Assembly (NCBI GenBank): GCA_938083135.1
Contig: CALLKY010000071.1
Location: forward strand, 1-62,250
DNA from: an uncultured Alphaproteobacteria bacterium
GTDB lineage: Bacteria > Pseudomonadota > Alphaproteobacteria > Bin95
Direction: 5' to 3'
Length of the DNA: 62,250 bases
Every line of letters begins with the position of its first letter. Position 1 is the first letter of the stretch. Shown here piece by piece: positions 1-9,142 of the stretch. Made by a program: the position numbers and the translations under genes. The notes beneath the pieces are model-generated. The model saw only the letters and a program-made list of their open reading frames with translations. It was not told the DNA's origin and ran no database searches.

Positions 1-790
1 GAGAGGGCAAACTGCGCGGTTATGTGGTGGCCCATCTGTCGGAAGGTTGGACGCCCGAGCAGATCTCCGGGCGCCTGGCCAAGGGGATCGAGATTGGCCT
101 TGGTTCGATCTCGACCGAAGCCATCTATGCATGGATTTACAGCAAGGCGCGCAAGGCCGATCGGCTCTGGCGCACCCTGACCCGGGGTCGTCCTCGTCGC
201 GGACGGCGTAAGCCCGCCTCCAAAGACCGCAATGGCGAGAAAACCCATAGCTCCGAACGATCAGAGGTCGCCGATCAAAGGGAAGAGCTCGGCCATTGGG
301 AAGCTGATTTGGTGATCTGCAAGCTTTCCCGCCCCGTGCTGGTGCTGCACGAACGCAAAACCCGCCTGACTTTGATCAGCCGCCTGATGTGCAAGACCGC
401 GGCGGAGACCGTCTCGGCGCTGATGGCCATGATCAAGCGCTTGTCTCCCGCCCTGCGCGGATCGATTACCTTCGACAACGGCGGAGAGTTCGCCCGCCAC
501 GCCCTGCTGCGCAACATGCTCTCCGCCACCACCTACTTCTGTGACGCCTATTCATCATGGCAGAAAGGCGTTGTCGAAAACACCAACGGACGCATCAGGC
601 GATGGCTGCCCAGGTCCATCGACCTCGACCAAATCAGCGACGAAGACATCCAGGAGATTGCGATGACCCTCAACTCAACACCACGAAAGTGCCTCGGCTT
701 CAAAACCCCTATCGAAGCCATCCTCGCCGAGCTTGGAAAAGATGTTCAAATCAAGTTTGCTTGATAACGTTGCGCTTCAAACTGGAATCC
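1..790 (+). mobile_element. IS30-family element, right part only
   Basis: The window opens inside an IS30-type insertion sequence. What is visible is the transposase gene and, after its stop, a stretch at about 769-790 (GTTGCGCTTCAAACTGGAAT core) that looks like a right terminal inverted repeat of IS30-family elements. The left end lies outside the window, so the matching repeat and the target duplication cannot be checked. The element ends just before the ribosome binding site of the next gene. The right-end call is by resemblance only. Confidence 0.6.
3..764 (+). CDS. IS30-family transposase, 5' end outside window
   Basis: Cuts and joins DNA ends of its own element. The frame is open to the left edge (it reads EGKLRGYVVAHLSEGW before and across the first possible internal start at 24), so the N-terminal HTH part is missing from the window. 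The DDE core is visible: GHWEADL (first Asp), TFDNGGEF (second Asp) and ENTNGRIRRW (Glu), in the order and spacing of IS30-family integrase domains. The C-terminal LNSTPRKCLGFKTPIEA is also typical of the family. All three catalytic residues are present, so the protein may be active if the N-terminus is intact. Confidence 0.9.
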   Translation, partial: EGKLRGYVVAHLSEGWTPEQISGRLAKGIEIGLGSISTEAIYAWIYSKARKADRLWRTLTRGRPRRGRRKPASKDRNGEKTHSSERSEVADQREELGHWEADLVICKLSRPVLVLHERKTRLTLISRLMCKTAAETVSALMAMIKRLSPALRGSITFDNGGEFARHALLRNMLSATTYFCDAYSSWQKGVVENTNGRIRRWLPRSIDLDQISDEDIQEIAMTLNSTPRKCLGFKTPIEAILAELGKDVQIKFA

Positions 791-809
791 ACCGGAGGAG
801 GATTTAGGC

Positions 810-1499
810 ATGCCAAGAAACCGCGGACATAATGGAGGAGATAGTAATCTATTTAAGATTGACTTTGATACTATCGAACTCGTTCTAGAAGATGCTAATT
901 CAGGCTTACTAAAGAAAGTTCACGAAATCCTGCGCCAAGCCGAAGACTTGCCTAGCGTGATTGAAAGCAAGTCTGAGGCTGAAAAGTTCCGGGAACTAAT
1001 CCAAGATTTCCGATCTCTAACTAAGGACGTGTCACACGCTAGACTTGCTGATGGTCGACCTTTCACCGAAGCCGCTAAGGTGGTTAAAGAGTGGTTCTCA
1101 GAAACTGAGAATAATCTGAAGAAAAAGGAAGCTTGGCTATCTAGGCAGCTGGCAGATTTCGCAGTTCAGACACAAAGAGACAGTCGCTCTTCTGAGCATA
1201 AGCCTGGCTATATAGAAACTCCTATTGGCACATCAGTTGATGGAGATCCTGTAGTATCGATCACACAGCCCGAATCATATAGAGAGCCTGATCCAGCGCC
1301 GTTTAATGTGGAATTGGAATGGGAGATTAAATCATTCGACATATCCCAGTTGCCGATCGAGCAGCTAAGAGATTATTTTTCTGATCACAGTATCAGGCAG
1401 GCGTTGAAGAAGCACTTAGACAAAAATGGTCCTAATCAAATAAGAGGCGTTGAATACATTCAGAGCTTAGGCAAAAAGATTGAGGGCGCTGGCCCATAG
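810..1499 (+). CDS. AT-rich hypothetical protein, phage-like
   Basis: No function is recognised with confidence. The 229-residue protein is hydrophilic and helical, without signal peptide or membrane segments. A central part (about residues 75-115, ARLADGRPF...VVKEWF...LKKKEAWLSRQL) resembles the start of proteins commonly carried by phages and integrated elements of proteobacteria, in which a small-helix region precedes a charged linker. A strong GGAGGAGG lies about 10 bases upstream of the ATG, right after the presumed IS30 right end. Codon use is markedly more AT-rich than in the flanking genes, which together with the tRNA neighbour suggests acquisition by transfer. It could be a prophage or island remnant. 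Confidence 0.6.
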   Translation: MPRNRGHNGGDSNLFKIDFDTIELVLEDANSGLLKKVHEILRQAEDLPSVIESKSEAEKFRELIQDFRSLTKDVSHARLADGRPFTEAAKVVKEWFSETENNLKKKEAWLSRQLADFAVQTQRDSRSSEHKPGYIETPIGTSVDGDPVVSITQPESYREPDPAPFNVELEWEIKSFDISQLPIEQLRDYFSDHSIRQALKKHLDKNGPNQIRGVEYIQSLGKKIEGAGP

Positions 1500-1748
1500 A
1501 ATGCTATCCGATCGGCCATGATAATGCTCGGGCTACCGGAGCGTTTTCAAAGGTTAGATGGGATTGGCTTCGTCCGGAGCGCCCAAAAAACAGACTCAAA
1601 CTGACTCGAACTATCGAGACGACGCCTGAGGGGCCATTGGCAGCAAATGGGCAAAATTTAATTAAGCCAAAAGTGTACCAAAAAACGTACCAATCGGGCT
1701 TTTTATTTCATAATTATGATTATAATTCAGGTATTTACAAGATACTTA
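1500..1748. other. AT-rich non-coding stretch beside tRNA-Thr, possible attachment end
   Basis: No convincing gene. The stretch lies directly past the 3' end of the minus-strand tRNA-Thr. It holds two direct copies of GTACCAA (1675-1681 and 1687-1693), one helical turn apart, of the kind bound by tyrosine recombinases near attachment sites. Base composition is far more AT-rich than the core genes to the right. This fits the terminal region of an element integrated at the tRNA 3' end, but no integrase or second attachment core is in the window. Confidence 0.35.
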
Positions 1749-1823
1749 TGGCGCCGGGTGAGAGATTCGAACTCCCGACCTTCGGTTTACAAAACCGCTG
1801 CACTACCACTGTGCTAACCCGGC
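1749..1823 (-). tRNA. tRNA-Thr (anticodon UGU)
   Basis: On the minus strand the sequence folds as a complete tRNA of 75 bases including an encoded CCA (1749-1751). The seven-base acceptor pair is GCCGGGT with ACCCGGC, the anticodon loop TTTGTAA gives UGU (template bases 1789-1791, threonine ACA), and the T loop TTCGAAT is standard. It lies downstream of lepA on the same strand. Its 3' end faces the AT-rich island-like segment, the usual side for integration. Confidence 0.95.
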
Positions 1824-1872
1824 GTGAGGCTCATATAGCCTGCCTGAAAAATGTTCGCAATTCCTGAATGCC

Positions 1873-3675
1873 TCAGGGGTCGCCCATTTTTAGTGCGGCG
1901 ATGAAGGCGCTTTGTGGAATTTCCACCTGACCAAAGGAGCGCATGCGCTTTTTACCGGCTTTTTGCTTTTCCAGTAGCTTCTTTTTACGCGTGATATCGC
2001 CGCCATAGCACTTAGCGGTCACGTCCTTACGCATCGCGCTCACGGTTTCCCGTGCAATCACCTTGCCGCCAATGGCCGCCTGAACAGCGATCTTGAACAG
2101 CTGGCGGGGAATGAGGTCTTTCAGGCGTTCGCAAAGCGCGCGGCCTCGGTATTCCGCCTGGGACCTGTGGACAATGGCTGCGAGCGCCTCAACCGGTTCA
2201 TTGTTGACCAGGATTGAGAGCTTCACGAGTTCGCCTTCTTCATACCCATCAATCTGGTAGTCGAATGAAGCGTAACCACGACTGATGGACTTCAGGCGGT
2301 CGTAGAAATCGAACACGACCTCATTTAGCGGCAAGCGATAGATCAGCATCGCGCGCTCACCCACATATGTAAGCTCTTTCTGGATGCCGCGCCGCTCTTC
2401 GCAAAGTTTGATAACGCCGCCCAGATGCTCATCTGGCAGCATGATTGTGGCGTTAATCCAGGGCTCTTCGATCTTGGCGATCTGCATGACGTCAGGCATG
2501 TCCGCCGGATTATGCATCTCCACGATGCCGCCTTTAACCATGTGCAGACGGTACACGACACTTGGGCTGGTGGCGATCAGATCAAGATCAAATTCACGAT
2601 CCAGCCGTTCCTGAATGATTTCCAAGTGCAACAGGCCAAGGAAGCCACAACGGAAGCCGAAGCCAAGGGCGGCAGATGATTCTGTCTCAAATTCAAAGCT
2701 GGCGTCATTCAGGCGCAACTTCGCCAGGCTCTCACGCAATTGCTCAAAATCGGCAGCATCGGCTGGGAATAAGCCACAGAACACGACCGGCATGTTTGGT
2801 TTGAATCCAGCAAGCGGCTTATCCGTAGGCTTACGGTCATCGGTCAGCGTATCGCCCACCTGACAATCAGCCACCGCTTTAATCTGCGCGGAGACATAGC
2901 CAAGCTCACCTGGGCCAAGCGATTGACGCTTCGTGCGCTTTGGCGTGAACACACCGACTTCGTCAATTTCGTAGGCCGCACCGGTCGCCATCATGCGCAT
3001 GCGCATGCCGCGTTTGATCTCGCCATTCATAACGCGGACCAATGTGACGACGCCGAGATATTGGTCGTACCAGCTATCGACCAGAAGGGCTTCTAACGGG
3101 CCTTCAGTGCTACCCGTGGGTGGTGGCAAGCGCGTTACGATGGCTTCCAGGACTTCAGCGACGCCCTGGCCGGTTTTAGCCGAGATTTCAAGCGCGTCAG
3201 ATGCGTCGATGCCAATCACATCCTCAATCTGCGCCTTGATCCGCTCGGGTTCAGATGCGGGCAGATCAACTTTGTTCAGGACAGGCACGATCTCAAGGTC
3301 ATTTTCGACAGCGAGATAAACGTTCGCCAGTGTTTGCGCTTCAACGCCTTGTGTCGCATCCACGACCAGCAGCGCACCCTCACACGCGGACAGACTGCGG
3401 CTGACCTCATAAGCGAAATCGACATGGCCCGGGGTGTCGATCAGGTTCAGTTCATATTCAATGCCGTCCTTGGCTGTATATCTCAGCTGGACGGTCTGGG
3501 CCTTAATGGTGATGCCGCGTTCTTGTTCAATATCCATTGAATCAAGCACTTGCTCGGACATTTCCCGGTCTGTCAGACCGCCGCACATTTGGATCATCCG
3601 ATCGGCCAGGGTCGACTTACCGTGGTCGATGTGGGCGATGATGGAGAAATTGCGGATGTGGCTGAGGTCAGTCAT
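1873..3675 (-). CDS. lepA: elongation factor 4 (LepA)
   Basis: Ribosome-associated translational GTPase that helps ribosomes under stress or during initiation; it acts in the cytoplasm. The 600-residue length is that of the family. G-domain motifs are complete: AHIDHGKST (14-22), DTPGH (80-84) and NKVD (134-137). The EF-G-like domains follow and the LepA-specific C-terminal part ends with the lysine-rich [17 protein letters not shown] segment. The ATG at 3675 gives the conserved N-terminus [19 protein letters not shown]. It is a single gene, followed on the same strand by tRNA-Thr. Confidence 0.97.
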   Translation of the reverse strand: MTDLSHIRNFSIIAHIDHGKSTLADRMIQMCGGLTDREMSEQVLDSMDIEQERGITIKAQTVQLRYTAKDGIEYELNLIDTPGHVDFAYEVSRSLSACEGALLVVDATQGVEAQTLANVYLAVENDLEIVPVLNKVDLPASEPERIKAQIEDVIGIDASDALEISAKTGQGVAEVLEAIVTRLPPPTGSTEGPLEALLVDSWYDQYLGVVTLVRVMNGEIKRGMRMRMMATGAAYEIDEVGVFTPKRTKRQSLGPGELGYVSAQIKAVADCQVGDTLTDDRKPTDKPLAGFKPNMPVVFCGLFPADAADFEQLRESLAKLRLNDASFEFETESSAALGFGFRCGFLGLLHLEIIQERLDREFDLDLIATSPSVVYRLHMVKGGIVEMHNPADMPDVMQIAKIEEPWINATIMLPDEHLGGVIKLCEERRGIQKELTYVGERAMLIYRLPLNEVVFDFYDRLKSISRGYASFDYQIDGYEEGELVKLSILVNNEPVEALAAIVHRSQAEYRGRALCERLKDLIPRQLFKIAVQAAIGGKVIARETVSAMRKDVTAKCYGGDITRKKKLLEKQKAGKKRMRSFGQVEIPQSAFIAALKMGDP

Positions 3676-3821
3676 GATTTCCGGTGGGGTAAATGTACGC
3701 GATACCTTGTGATTTAGCGCATGACAGGCCCATTGGGAATGGGCGTAACACGCGATTCATGATGACTATGCCTGATAAATGCACTCTGGCGACGATACGC
3801 CCTCGCCGGTCAGGGGCTCAT

Positions 3822-4970
3822 CTACGGCAGGTAGACTTGTCCATCCATGATTCTGCGCGCTGTCCGGCCAAGGGTTGCGCGCTCGACATGATATTCATTG
3901 CCGATAAGAGCGACGCGCGCCTCGGTGACAATTACGCCTGCGGGATGGCCGATGCGAACATCCTCACGGGTCTGGGCTTCCGGGCGTGCGGCTTCATGGA
4001 CAATTGTCCCGGCTAGCTTACTGGCAACGCCGGTACAGACGGTGCTGGTTCCAGCGTAGGTTTTGTGCATTTGCTGCATGAACATCAGGCGGGAGACAAA
4101 ATCGACCGTCTCTGCCGGCACGACAGCATCACCTAGAACGTTTTGATAATTCTGCGGCGGGCCGATCATGGCAATCAGCGGAGTTGCGGGTGATTGCGCC
4201 TTGGATTGATCGGCATCATCCAGCATGCCCATGGCGACAGCGCCAACGCCGCGAATATTCTCAAGCAGCGCGGTCAGGTCCGTATTTGCGTCGATCTCAG
4301 TGGCGGTCTCAGTACCAGTCAGGCCGACATCCTTGGCACGAATGAAGACATGGGCATTGCCGATGTCCACAAGCGAGGCTTCGATCTGCCCGAAGCCTGG
4401 TATAGTTAGCCGGTCGATGGGATTTCCAGTTGGAAGCAGCCGGTCAGTTGCACCGCCTGCGGTGTCGGCCATGTTCAGCGTGATCTGCGCACCAGTGCCG
4501 GGAACGCCGGGGACGGTGTAGTCGCCTTTTTCCATTGGGCGGCCATCGGCAGTGACGGGCACTTCAGCGATAATCAGGCGTTCCAGGTTGGTATTGTAGA
4601 TGCGCACCTCTGTCACGGGATCGGTCGCCCGCACCATATTCTCCCAAATCGCAAATGCGCCGACACCTGCCGTTAGGTTTCCGCAGAGCGAATGGTAATC
4701 CACATACGGTTCATCAATTTCGACCTGCCCAAATGTGTAGGTCAAATGGCAATCGGGACGCCCCGCTGGCGGCGGGCCGACGACACACACTTTGCTGGTG
4801 AGCGGATCAGCCCCGCCCAACCCATTAATCTGTCGCTTATCGGGCGAACCGAATATCTCAAGGATGGCCCGGTCCCGCGCTTCGGCATCGCGCGGCAAAT
4901 CACTTTCTTTCAGATACACACCCTTACTGGTGCCACCGCGGATGATGGAGCAGCGGATTGCTTCGGTCAT
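3822..4970 (-). CDS. PrpF/GalD-family isomerase (4-oxalomesaconate tautomerase-like)
   Basis: Member of the PrpF fold family, whose members isomerise unsaturated di- and tricarboxylic acids (2-methylaconitate isomerase PrpF, 4-oxalomesaconate tautomerase GalD, methylitaconate isomerase). The N-terminus IRCSIIRGGTSKGVYL and later SLCGNLTAGVGAFA and TSTVCTGVASKLAG are family hallmarks; the cysteines in these motifs correspond to the catalytic positions. The frame stays open for 39 more codons into the upstream gene, but the ATG at 4970 starts the conserved sequence and lies 10 bases after the upstream stop. It is the last gene of a five-gene minus-strand cluster with pobA, so GalD-like action in protocatechuate or gallate ring-cleavage metabolism is a reasonable inference. 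The exact substrate is unknown. Confidence 0.8.
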   Translation of the reverse strand: MTEAIRCSIIRGGTSKGVYLKESDLPRDAEARDRAILEIFGSPDKRQINGLGGADPLTSKVCVVGPPPAGRPDCHLTYTFGQVEIDEPYVDYHSLCGNLTAGVGAFAIWENMVRATDPVTEVRIYNTNLERLIIAEVPVTADGRPMEKGDYTVPGVPGTGAQITLNMADTAGGATDRLLPTGNPIDRLTIPGFGQIEASLVDIGNAHVFIRAKDVGLTGTETATEIDANTDLTALLENIRGVGAVAMGMLDDADQSKAQSPATPLIAMIGPPQNYQNVLGDAVVPAETVDFVSRLMFMQQMHKTYAGTSTVCTGVASKLAGTIVHEAARPEAQTREDVRIGHPAGVIVTEARVALIGNEYHVERATLGRTARRIMDGQVYLP

Positions 4971-4980
4971 GGGGTTAGCC

Positions 4981-6303
4981 CTACAAAGTCTGCCGCAGCA
5001 GATCGCGCTGTGTTGTGCCGACATACTCTGTGCGATAGCGGCCGCGTCGCTGAAATTCTGGGACGATTTCATCGACGAACTGTTCAATGGCTCCAGGGGA
5101 ATGGATCGGGCTTAGCATGAAGCCGTCACCACCCGCGTGATCGATGAACGCCTCCATCTGGTCCGCGACGCTCAGGGCCGTGCCGACGAATTGCGGCAAC
5201 CCGACAGACTGTCCGTGGCGGGCGGCGACTTCAGCCAATGTCATGGAGGACCCGTCAGGCTTCAGGAACCGGGTCCGCATGCGGTGGAGTTCAGGTTCAT
5301 TGCGTTCGGCCATCAGGGCGTCATCGGGAATGCCGGATAGGTCGTAGTCTAAGTGGGCGGAGAGGATGGTCTTGCCAGCGTCCAGCGGTACAAGGGCGTT
5401 GTGTTCCTCCTGCAATTCAAGCGCATGGGCTTCGCTTTCGCCGATGATGGGCTGGGCGCCGAATAGAATGGCGCAATGGGCTGGATCGCGCCCAAACTCT
5501 GCCATGTGTGCGTGGATGGAATCACGGTAGGCTTTGGCGTCTTCGGGCCGAGGCTGAATGGCGAAAAGGGCGTCTGCATATTTCGCCGCGAAATCCTGCC
5601 CTTTGGGCGAGGTGCCAGCCTGCATGATCGCTGGGCCATTCTGAGGGGAAGGGACGACGTTTAACGGCCCCCGACTCCGGAAATGCGCGCCTTCATGTTC
5701 GATGCGATGGACTTTGGAGGCGTCGGCGAAGACCGCGCCTTCCTGGTCCATCACGACAGCACCTTCATCCCAGCTTGCCCATAGCTTTTGGCAAACTTCC
5801 ATGAACTCGTGCGCTTGCTCATAGCGCTTATCAGTCGGCGCACGCTCATTGCCATAATTGGCGGCCTGGTTGCGGTTGATGGATGTGACGACGTTCCATC
5901 CGGCCCGGCCTTCGGTCATATGATCCAGCGTCGCCCACATGCGGGCTGCATAAAATGGGTGCTGATTGGATGTTGAGAATGTCGCGGCAAGGCCGATGCG
6001 GTCAGTGACGGCGCCAAGCCAGGCTAGCAGCGGCATTGGGTCATGCTCTGGTGCCTGGGCGGCGTAACGCAGTGCGGGCTCCATCGTGCCGGAGAACGAG
6101 TCTGAGATGTAGTTGAGGTCCGCGAAGAAGACCATGTCGAACAAGCCGCGCTCGCATGTCTGCGCGATGTGTTCATAAAGTTTAGGGCGATCCCAACGGA
6201 AGTTGGTGTGGTCTGTTTTGGGATGCCGCCACATGCCTAGGCTGTGATAGCTGGGGCCATGCACGAGGAACTGTGCCAGATGAATAAGAGATTTTTGGGC
6301 CAT
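4981..6303 (-). CDS. LLM-class flavin-dependent monooxygenase
   Basis: Bacterial luciferase-like flavin monooxygenase of the NtaA/SnaA/DszA group, which uses reduced FMN supplied by a separate reductase to oxidise small organic compounds. The 440-residue length fits the group. Typical segments are the N-terminal WRHPKT, DMVFFAD, TLDHMTEGRAGWNVVTS and the GTSPKGQDFAAKYADALF region around the flavin site, ending with GGDGFMLSP and EIVPEFQRRG. No flavin reductase is adjacent. It sits between a PhyH dioxygenase and the PrpF-like gene on the same strand with gaps of 10-21 bases, so co-transcription is likely. Substrate unknown. Confidence 0.87.
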   Translation of the reverse strand: MAQKSLIHLAQFLVHGPSYHSLGMWRHPKTDHTNFRWDRPKLYEHIAQTCERGLFDMVFFADLNYISDSFSGTMEPALRYAAQAPEHDPMPLLAWLGAVTDRIGLAATFSTSNQHPFYAARMWATLDHMTEGRAGWNVVTSINRNQAANYGNERAPTDKRYEQAHEFMEVCQKLWASWDEGAVVMDQEGAVFADASKVHRIEHEGAHFRSRGPLNVVPSPQNGPAIMQAGTSPKGQDFAAKYADALFAIQPRPEDAKAYRDSIHAHMAEFGRDPAHCAILFGAQPIIGESEAHALELQEEHNALVPLDAGKTILSAHLDYDLSGIPDDALMAERNEPELHRMRTRFLKPDGSSMTLAEVAARHGQSVGLPQFVGTALSVADQMEAFIDHAGGDGFMLSPIHSPGAIEQFVDEIVPEFQRRGRYRTEYVGTTQRDLLRQTL

Positions 6304-6324
6304 GAAGGTGTGGTCGTCCTAGGT

Positions 6325-7164
6325 TCAGGCGGAATGATCAGCGCGGGCGATGGTGGACCCACGGTCCTGGCGTGCCCGAAAGCGCTTCACGCCTTCTGTG
6401 TGGGCGGCGCGGGCAGCGGGCGTTTCGGGCGCAGCGAGGCGCTGTTCTTTGATGAAGTCATCATGCGCCCATTGCCCGCGAACCAGTAGCGCTGTTGGCT
6501 GTGGTTCACCAAGCGGGCGCACGCGGGCAGGGATGTAGCTCAAGCCAACGCCAATGCGACGGTCGTGATAATTATTGGCGCCGCTGGAGTGGATGAGCTT
6601 TGTGTGATGAAGCGACATCTCACCAGCCTTAAGCGGCATCGGAGCGCCGGTCTTATCATCAAGCCCGCGAATGCCTTGGCCGCGTTTGATCATATTGCCG
6701 GGGCTCAAATCATCAAAATGCTCCAGCCATTCGTACTGGTGCGTGTCGGGCAATACATGCATGCAGCCGGATTCAACCGGTGCATCAGATAACGCGACCC
6801 AAGCTGTTACCTGCTCTGCTGGGTCTAGGAAGAAATAGGCACCGTCCTGGTGCCAGAGAACATAGGCAGGCGCGCCCGCTTCCTTGGTCCACAATGTGAT
6901 GTGATATAGCAGGATATCTGGCCCGATCAGGTCCTCAACCGCATCCAATACTGCGGGGTGGTGGGCGACTTGGTCCGCCCACCTGAACAGCAGGTGCGGT
7001 TTGGATTTCTCCGGAAAATCTAGCGGTGCGCCGATTTCGCTCTCATACCGCTCCAGATCATTGCGGTAATCCGTATATTCTTCACGCGACAGCACGGGCA
7101 CGGGATAGCAGTAGCCGTGCGCGCGGTAGTGGTTGATTTGATCCTCTGTCAGTCGCTTCGGCAT
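6325..7164 (-). CDS. phytanoyl-CoA dioxygenase (PhyH) family protein
   Basis: Non-haem Fe(II)/2-oxoglutarate oxygenase of the PhyH family. The 279-residue protein shows the first metal pair in WHQDG (His105, Asp107) and a distal His in KLIHSSGANNYHDRR (His192), with Arg202/203 placed to bind 2-oxoglutarate. Family members hydroxylate small secondary metabolites, phosphonates, ectoine-like compounds or acyl-CoAs; the substrate here cannot be told. It is flanked by a VOC protein (56-base gap) and the LLM monooxygenase (21-base gap) on the same strand. A second paralogue lies at 57113-57943 and shares the KxHLLF, LIGP and WHQD blocks. Confidence 0.88.
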   Translation of the reverse strand: MPKRLTEDQINHYRAHGYCYPVPVLSREEYTDYRNDLERYESEIGAPLDFPEKSKPHLLFRWADQVAHHPAVLDAVEDLIGPDILLYHITLWTKEAGAPAYVLWHQDGAYFFLDPAEQVTAWVALSDAPVESGCMHVLPDTHQYEWLEHFDDLSPGNMIKRGQGIRGLDDKTGAPMPLKAGEMSLHHTKLIHSSGANNYHDRRIGVGLSYIPARVRPLGEPQPTALLVRGQWAHDDFIKEQRLAAPETPAARAAHTEGVKRFRARQDRGSTIARADHSA

Positions 7165-7220
7165 GGGCTGCGGCCTTCTTCAAATTCTAACGCCAGGATG
7201 CTGCGCGAACGGGCCGCAGG

Positions 7221-7892
7221 TCAACCGGTGGGGACGGGCTTCCCTGTCAGCGATGCGCGCTCCGACAGTTCAATCCAATTCCCGTCTGGATCACGAATAA
7301 AGCTATAGCGGACTTGGCCGACAGTCTTCGGCGCCATGCCAATTTCCACGCCTGCCCGTTCGAGTGCGGACGTCATACCGTCACAATCGAATATCTGTAC
7401 TGTCATGTAACGAAGGCCGCGCTCGCGCCATCCATCGACGCGGGCAGGGGTGCCGGGTTGGGCGATAAGTCGGCTGCGGCCAAGGGTCAGCGTATCCATG
7501 CCATCGGGCGAAAGCCCAAGTGCCTTAGTATAGAACTGCATGAAGGCGTCCAGATTATGAGTCTTGGCATAGAGGGTGAGATCGGAATTTCCTGCAGGTG
7601 CCAAGGTGACCGGTACGCCGTCGGGAGTTTGAAGACTGGCCGCGTCTGCGTGGGCGATAGCGAGGCCGGCATATCCGCCAGGCGGCACGTCAGACAGGGC
7701 CGTACGCGTATGGTTCACCTTGATGATGCTGTCACCCAAGGTCCAACGGTGCTGGTGAAACCCGCCGCCAAGCTTTGCCATGTGGTCATAAGGCAAGCCA
7801 ACTGTATCGCTCCAGAAGGCAGTGTAGCCATCAATATCATTGGTCGCGAAACCAACATCAAATGCGGGCTTGGCGAATTGGTTTGTTGGCAT
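7221..7892 (-). CDS. VOC (glyoxalase/extradiol dioxygenase fold) protein, two modules
   Basis: The 223-residue protein holds two beta-alpha-beta-beta-beta modules of the vicinal oxygen chelate superfamily (about residues 8-100 and 104-215), the second ending with the common RDPDGNWIELSE motif. Members bind a divalent metal and act as glyoxalases, extradiol dioxygenases or isomerases. The open frame reaches 42 codons further upstream inside the pobA 3' end, but the ATG at 7892 starts the family-like sequence and lies 10 bases after the pobA stop. Its place next to pobA suggests a role in handling an aromatic or ring-cleaved intermediate. That role is inference. Confidence 0.75.
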   Translation of the reverse strand: MPTNQFAKPAFDVGFATNDIDGYTAFWSDTVGLPYDHMAKLGGGFHQHRWTLGDSIIKVNHTRTALSDVPPGGYAGLAIAHADAASLQTPDGVPVTLAPAGNSDLTLYAKTHNLDAFMQFYTKALGLSPDGMDTLTLGRSRLIAQPGTPARVDGWRERGLRYMTVQIFDCDGMTSALERAGVEIGMAPKTVGQVRYSFIRDPDGNWIELSERASLTGKPVPTG

Positions 7893-7902
7893 ATTCGAAG
7901 TC

Positions 7903-9075
7903 CTAATATGGCGCGCCAGTATAGCTTTCGGCAAATGCGGTTTGGACGGCAGGATTATCCGTAAGCCGCGCCAATTCTGCCAATTGCAAGCGACGATCAA
8001 ATCGGGAGGCGTCCTCATAGCGATGGGTCAATGCCGTCAATTCTGATGAGAACCTGACGGCTTGCCATACGCGCGCCAGGGCCTTGCCTGAATAAGCATC
8101 AAGTCCCGCGTTTGATTTTTCCTCGTAAAACTCACGAAGCGCGCCGGCCAGATAATATACATCGCTTGCAGCCAGGTTCAGGCCCTTGGCCCCTGTTGGC
8201 GGCACGATGTGGCCCGCATCGCCTGCCAGGAACATTCGCCCGAACCGTAGCGGTTCTGCGACGAAGCTACGAAGCGGTGCTACGCTCATCTCAAGTGCCG
8301 GGCCAGTGGTGACACGGGCCGCTGCCTCAATATCTAACCGCGCGCGCATTTCATCCCAGAACTGATTGATTGACCACGCATTTATATCCTCATCCACAGC
8401 GCATTGCAGATAATATCGGCTGCGCGTGGGTGAACGCATGGAACATAATGCAAAGCCGCGCGGATGGTTCACATAAATCAGCTCATCGGACACCGGCGGT
8501 ACATCAGCCAGCACGCCTAACCATGAAAATGGGAAAACGCGCTCGAATTCTTGGATTGCTTCTGATGGAACACTGGCCCGGCAAATGCCGTGGTAGCCAT
8601 CGGCGCCTATGATGAAATCACAATTTATTTCAATCTCTTGGAAATTTTTCTTAAACAGAACTTTTGGATTCTCGCCTTCAAAATCAACCGGCACAACTGA
8701 ATCTGCTTGATAGATTGTTTGTGAGTTTGATCCATTGCGCGCACCCATGAGATCTCGGGTCACCTCGGTCTGACCATAGACCGTGACTTTCCGGCCACCT
8801 GTCCGGGCACCAAGGTCTATGCGGCGCCGCATGCCGTCAAAGGCGATTTCCAATCCGTCATGGACCAGTCCTTCAGCATCAATACGGCCTGCGAGGCCCA
8901 GCGTGCGCAGCTGCTGCACGGTTCCGGATTCAAGCACGCCCGCACGGATCCGGCTCAGGACATAATCGGCAGATTGCTTCTCAAGAATGACATTGTCGAT
9001 ACCGGCGGCAGTCAAATGCGCACCGAGCAAAAGGCCAGCCGGCCCAGCTCCAATAATGACGACTTGTGTGCGCAT
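7903..9075 (-). CDS. pobA: 4-hydroxybenzoate 3-monooxygenase
   Basis: FAD enzyme that uses NAD(P)H and oxygen to turn 4-hydroxybenzoate into protocatechuate. Visible features are the N-terminal GAGPAG dinucleotide motif, the GADGYHG motif and AGDAGHIVPPTGAKGLNLAASDV. The substrate-site residues known from Pseudomonas PobA are kept: the CSMRSPTRSRYY block (Ser, Arg, Tyr) and the C-terminal ESYTGAPY with the active-site Tyr. The start at 9075 is preferred because GGGAGGG lies a few bases upstream; a GTG at 9087 would overlap that site. Length of 390 residues matches the family. It heads a five-gene minus-strand cluster ending with a GalD/PrpF-like isomerase. Confidence 0.92.
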   Translation of the reverse strand: MRTQVVIIGAGPAGLLLGAHLTAAGIDNVILEKQSADYVLSRIRAGVLESGTVQQLRTLGLAGRIDAEGLVHDGLEIAFDGMRRRIDLGARTGGRKVTVYGQTEVTRDLMGARNGSNSQTIYQADSVVPVDFEGENPKVLFKKNFQEIEINCDFIIGADGYHGICRASVPSEAIQEFERVFPFSWLGVLADVPPVSDELIYVNHPRGFALCSMRSPTRSRYYLQCAVDEDINAWSINQFWDEMRARLDIEAAARVTTGPALEMSVAPLRSFVAEPLRFGRMFLAGDAGHIVPPTGAKGLNLAASDVYYLAGALREFYEEKSNAGLDAYSGKALARVWQAVRFSSELTALTHRYEDASRFDRRLQLAELARLTDNPAVQTAFAESYTGAPY

Positions 9076-9142
9076 ACGCCCTCCCACCTAAGTGCATGCT
9101 GCCATGAAATATAGCAGGCACCCAAGCAGTAAAGCGTGTGGT

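Noticed and set aside
1637-1867. 76-residue plus-strand ORF with APGERFELPTFGLQNRCTTT
   Set aside because: It reads through the antisense of tRNA-Thr; such peptides are well-known tRNA artefacts.
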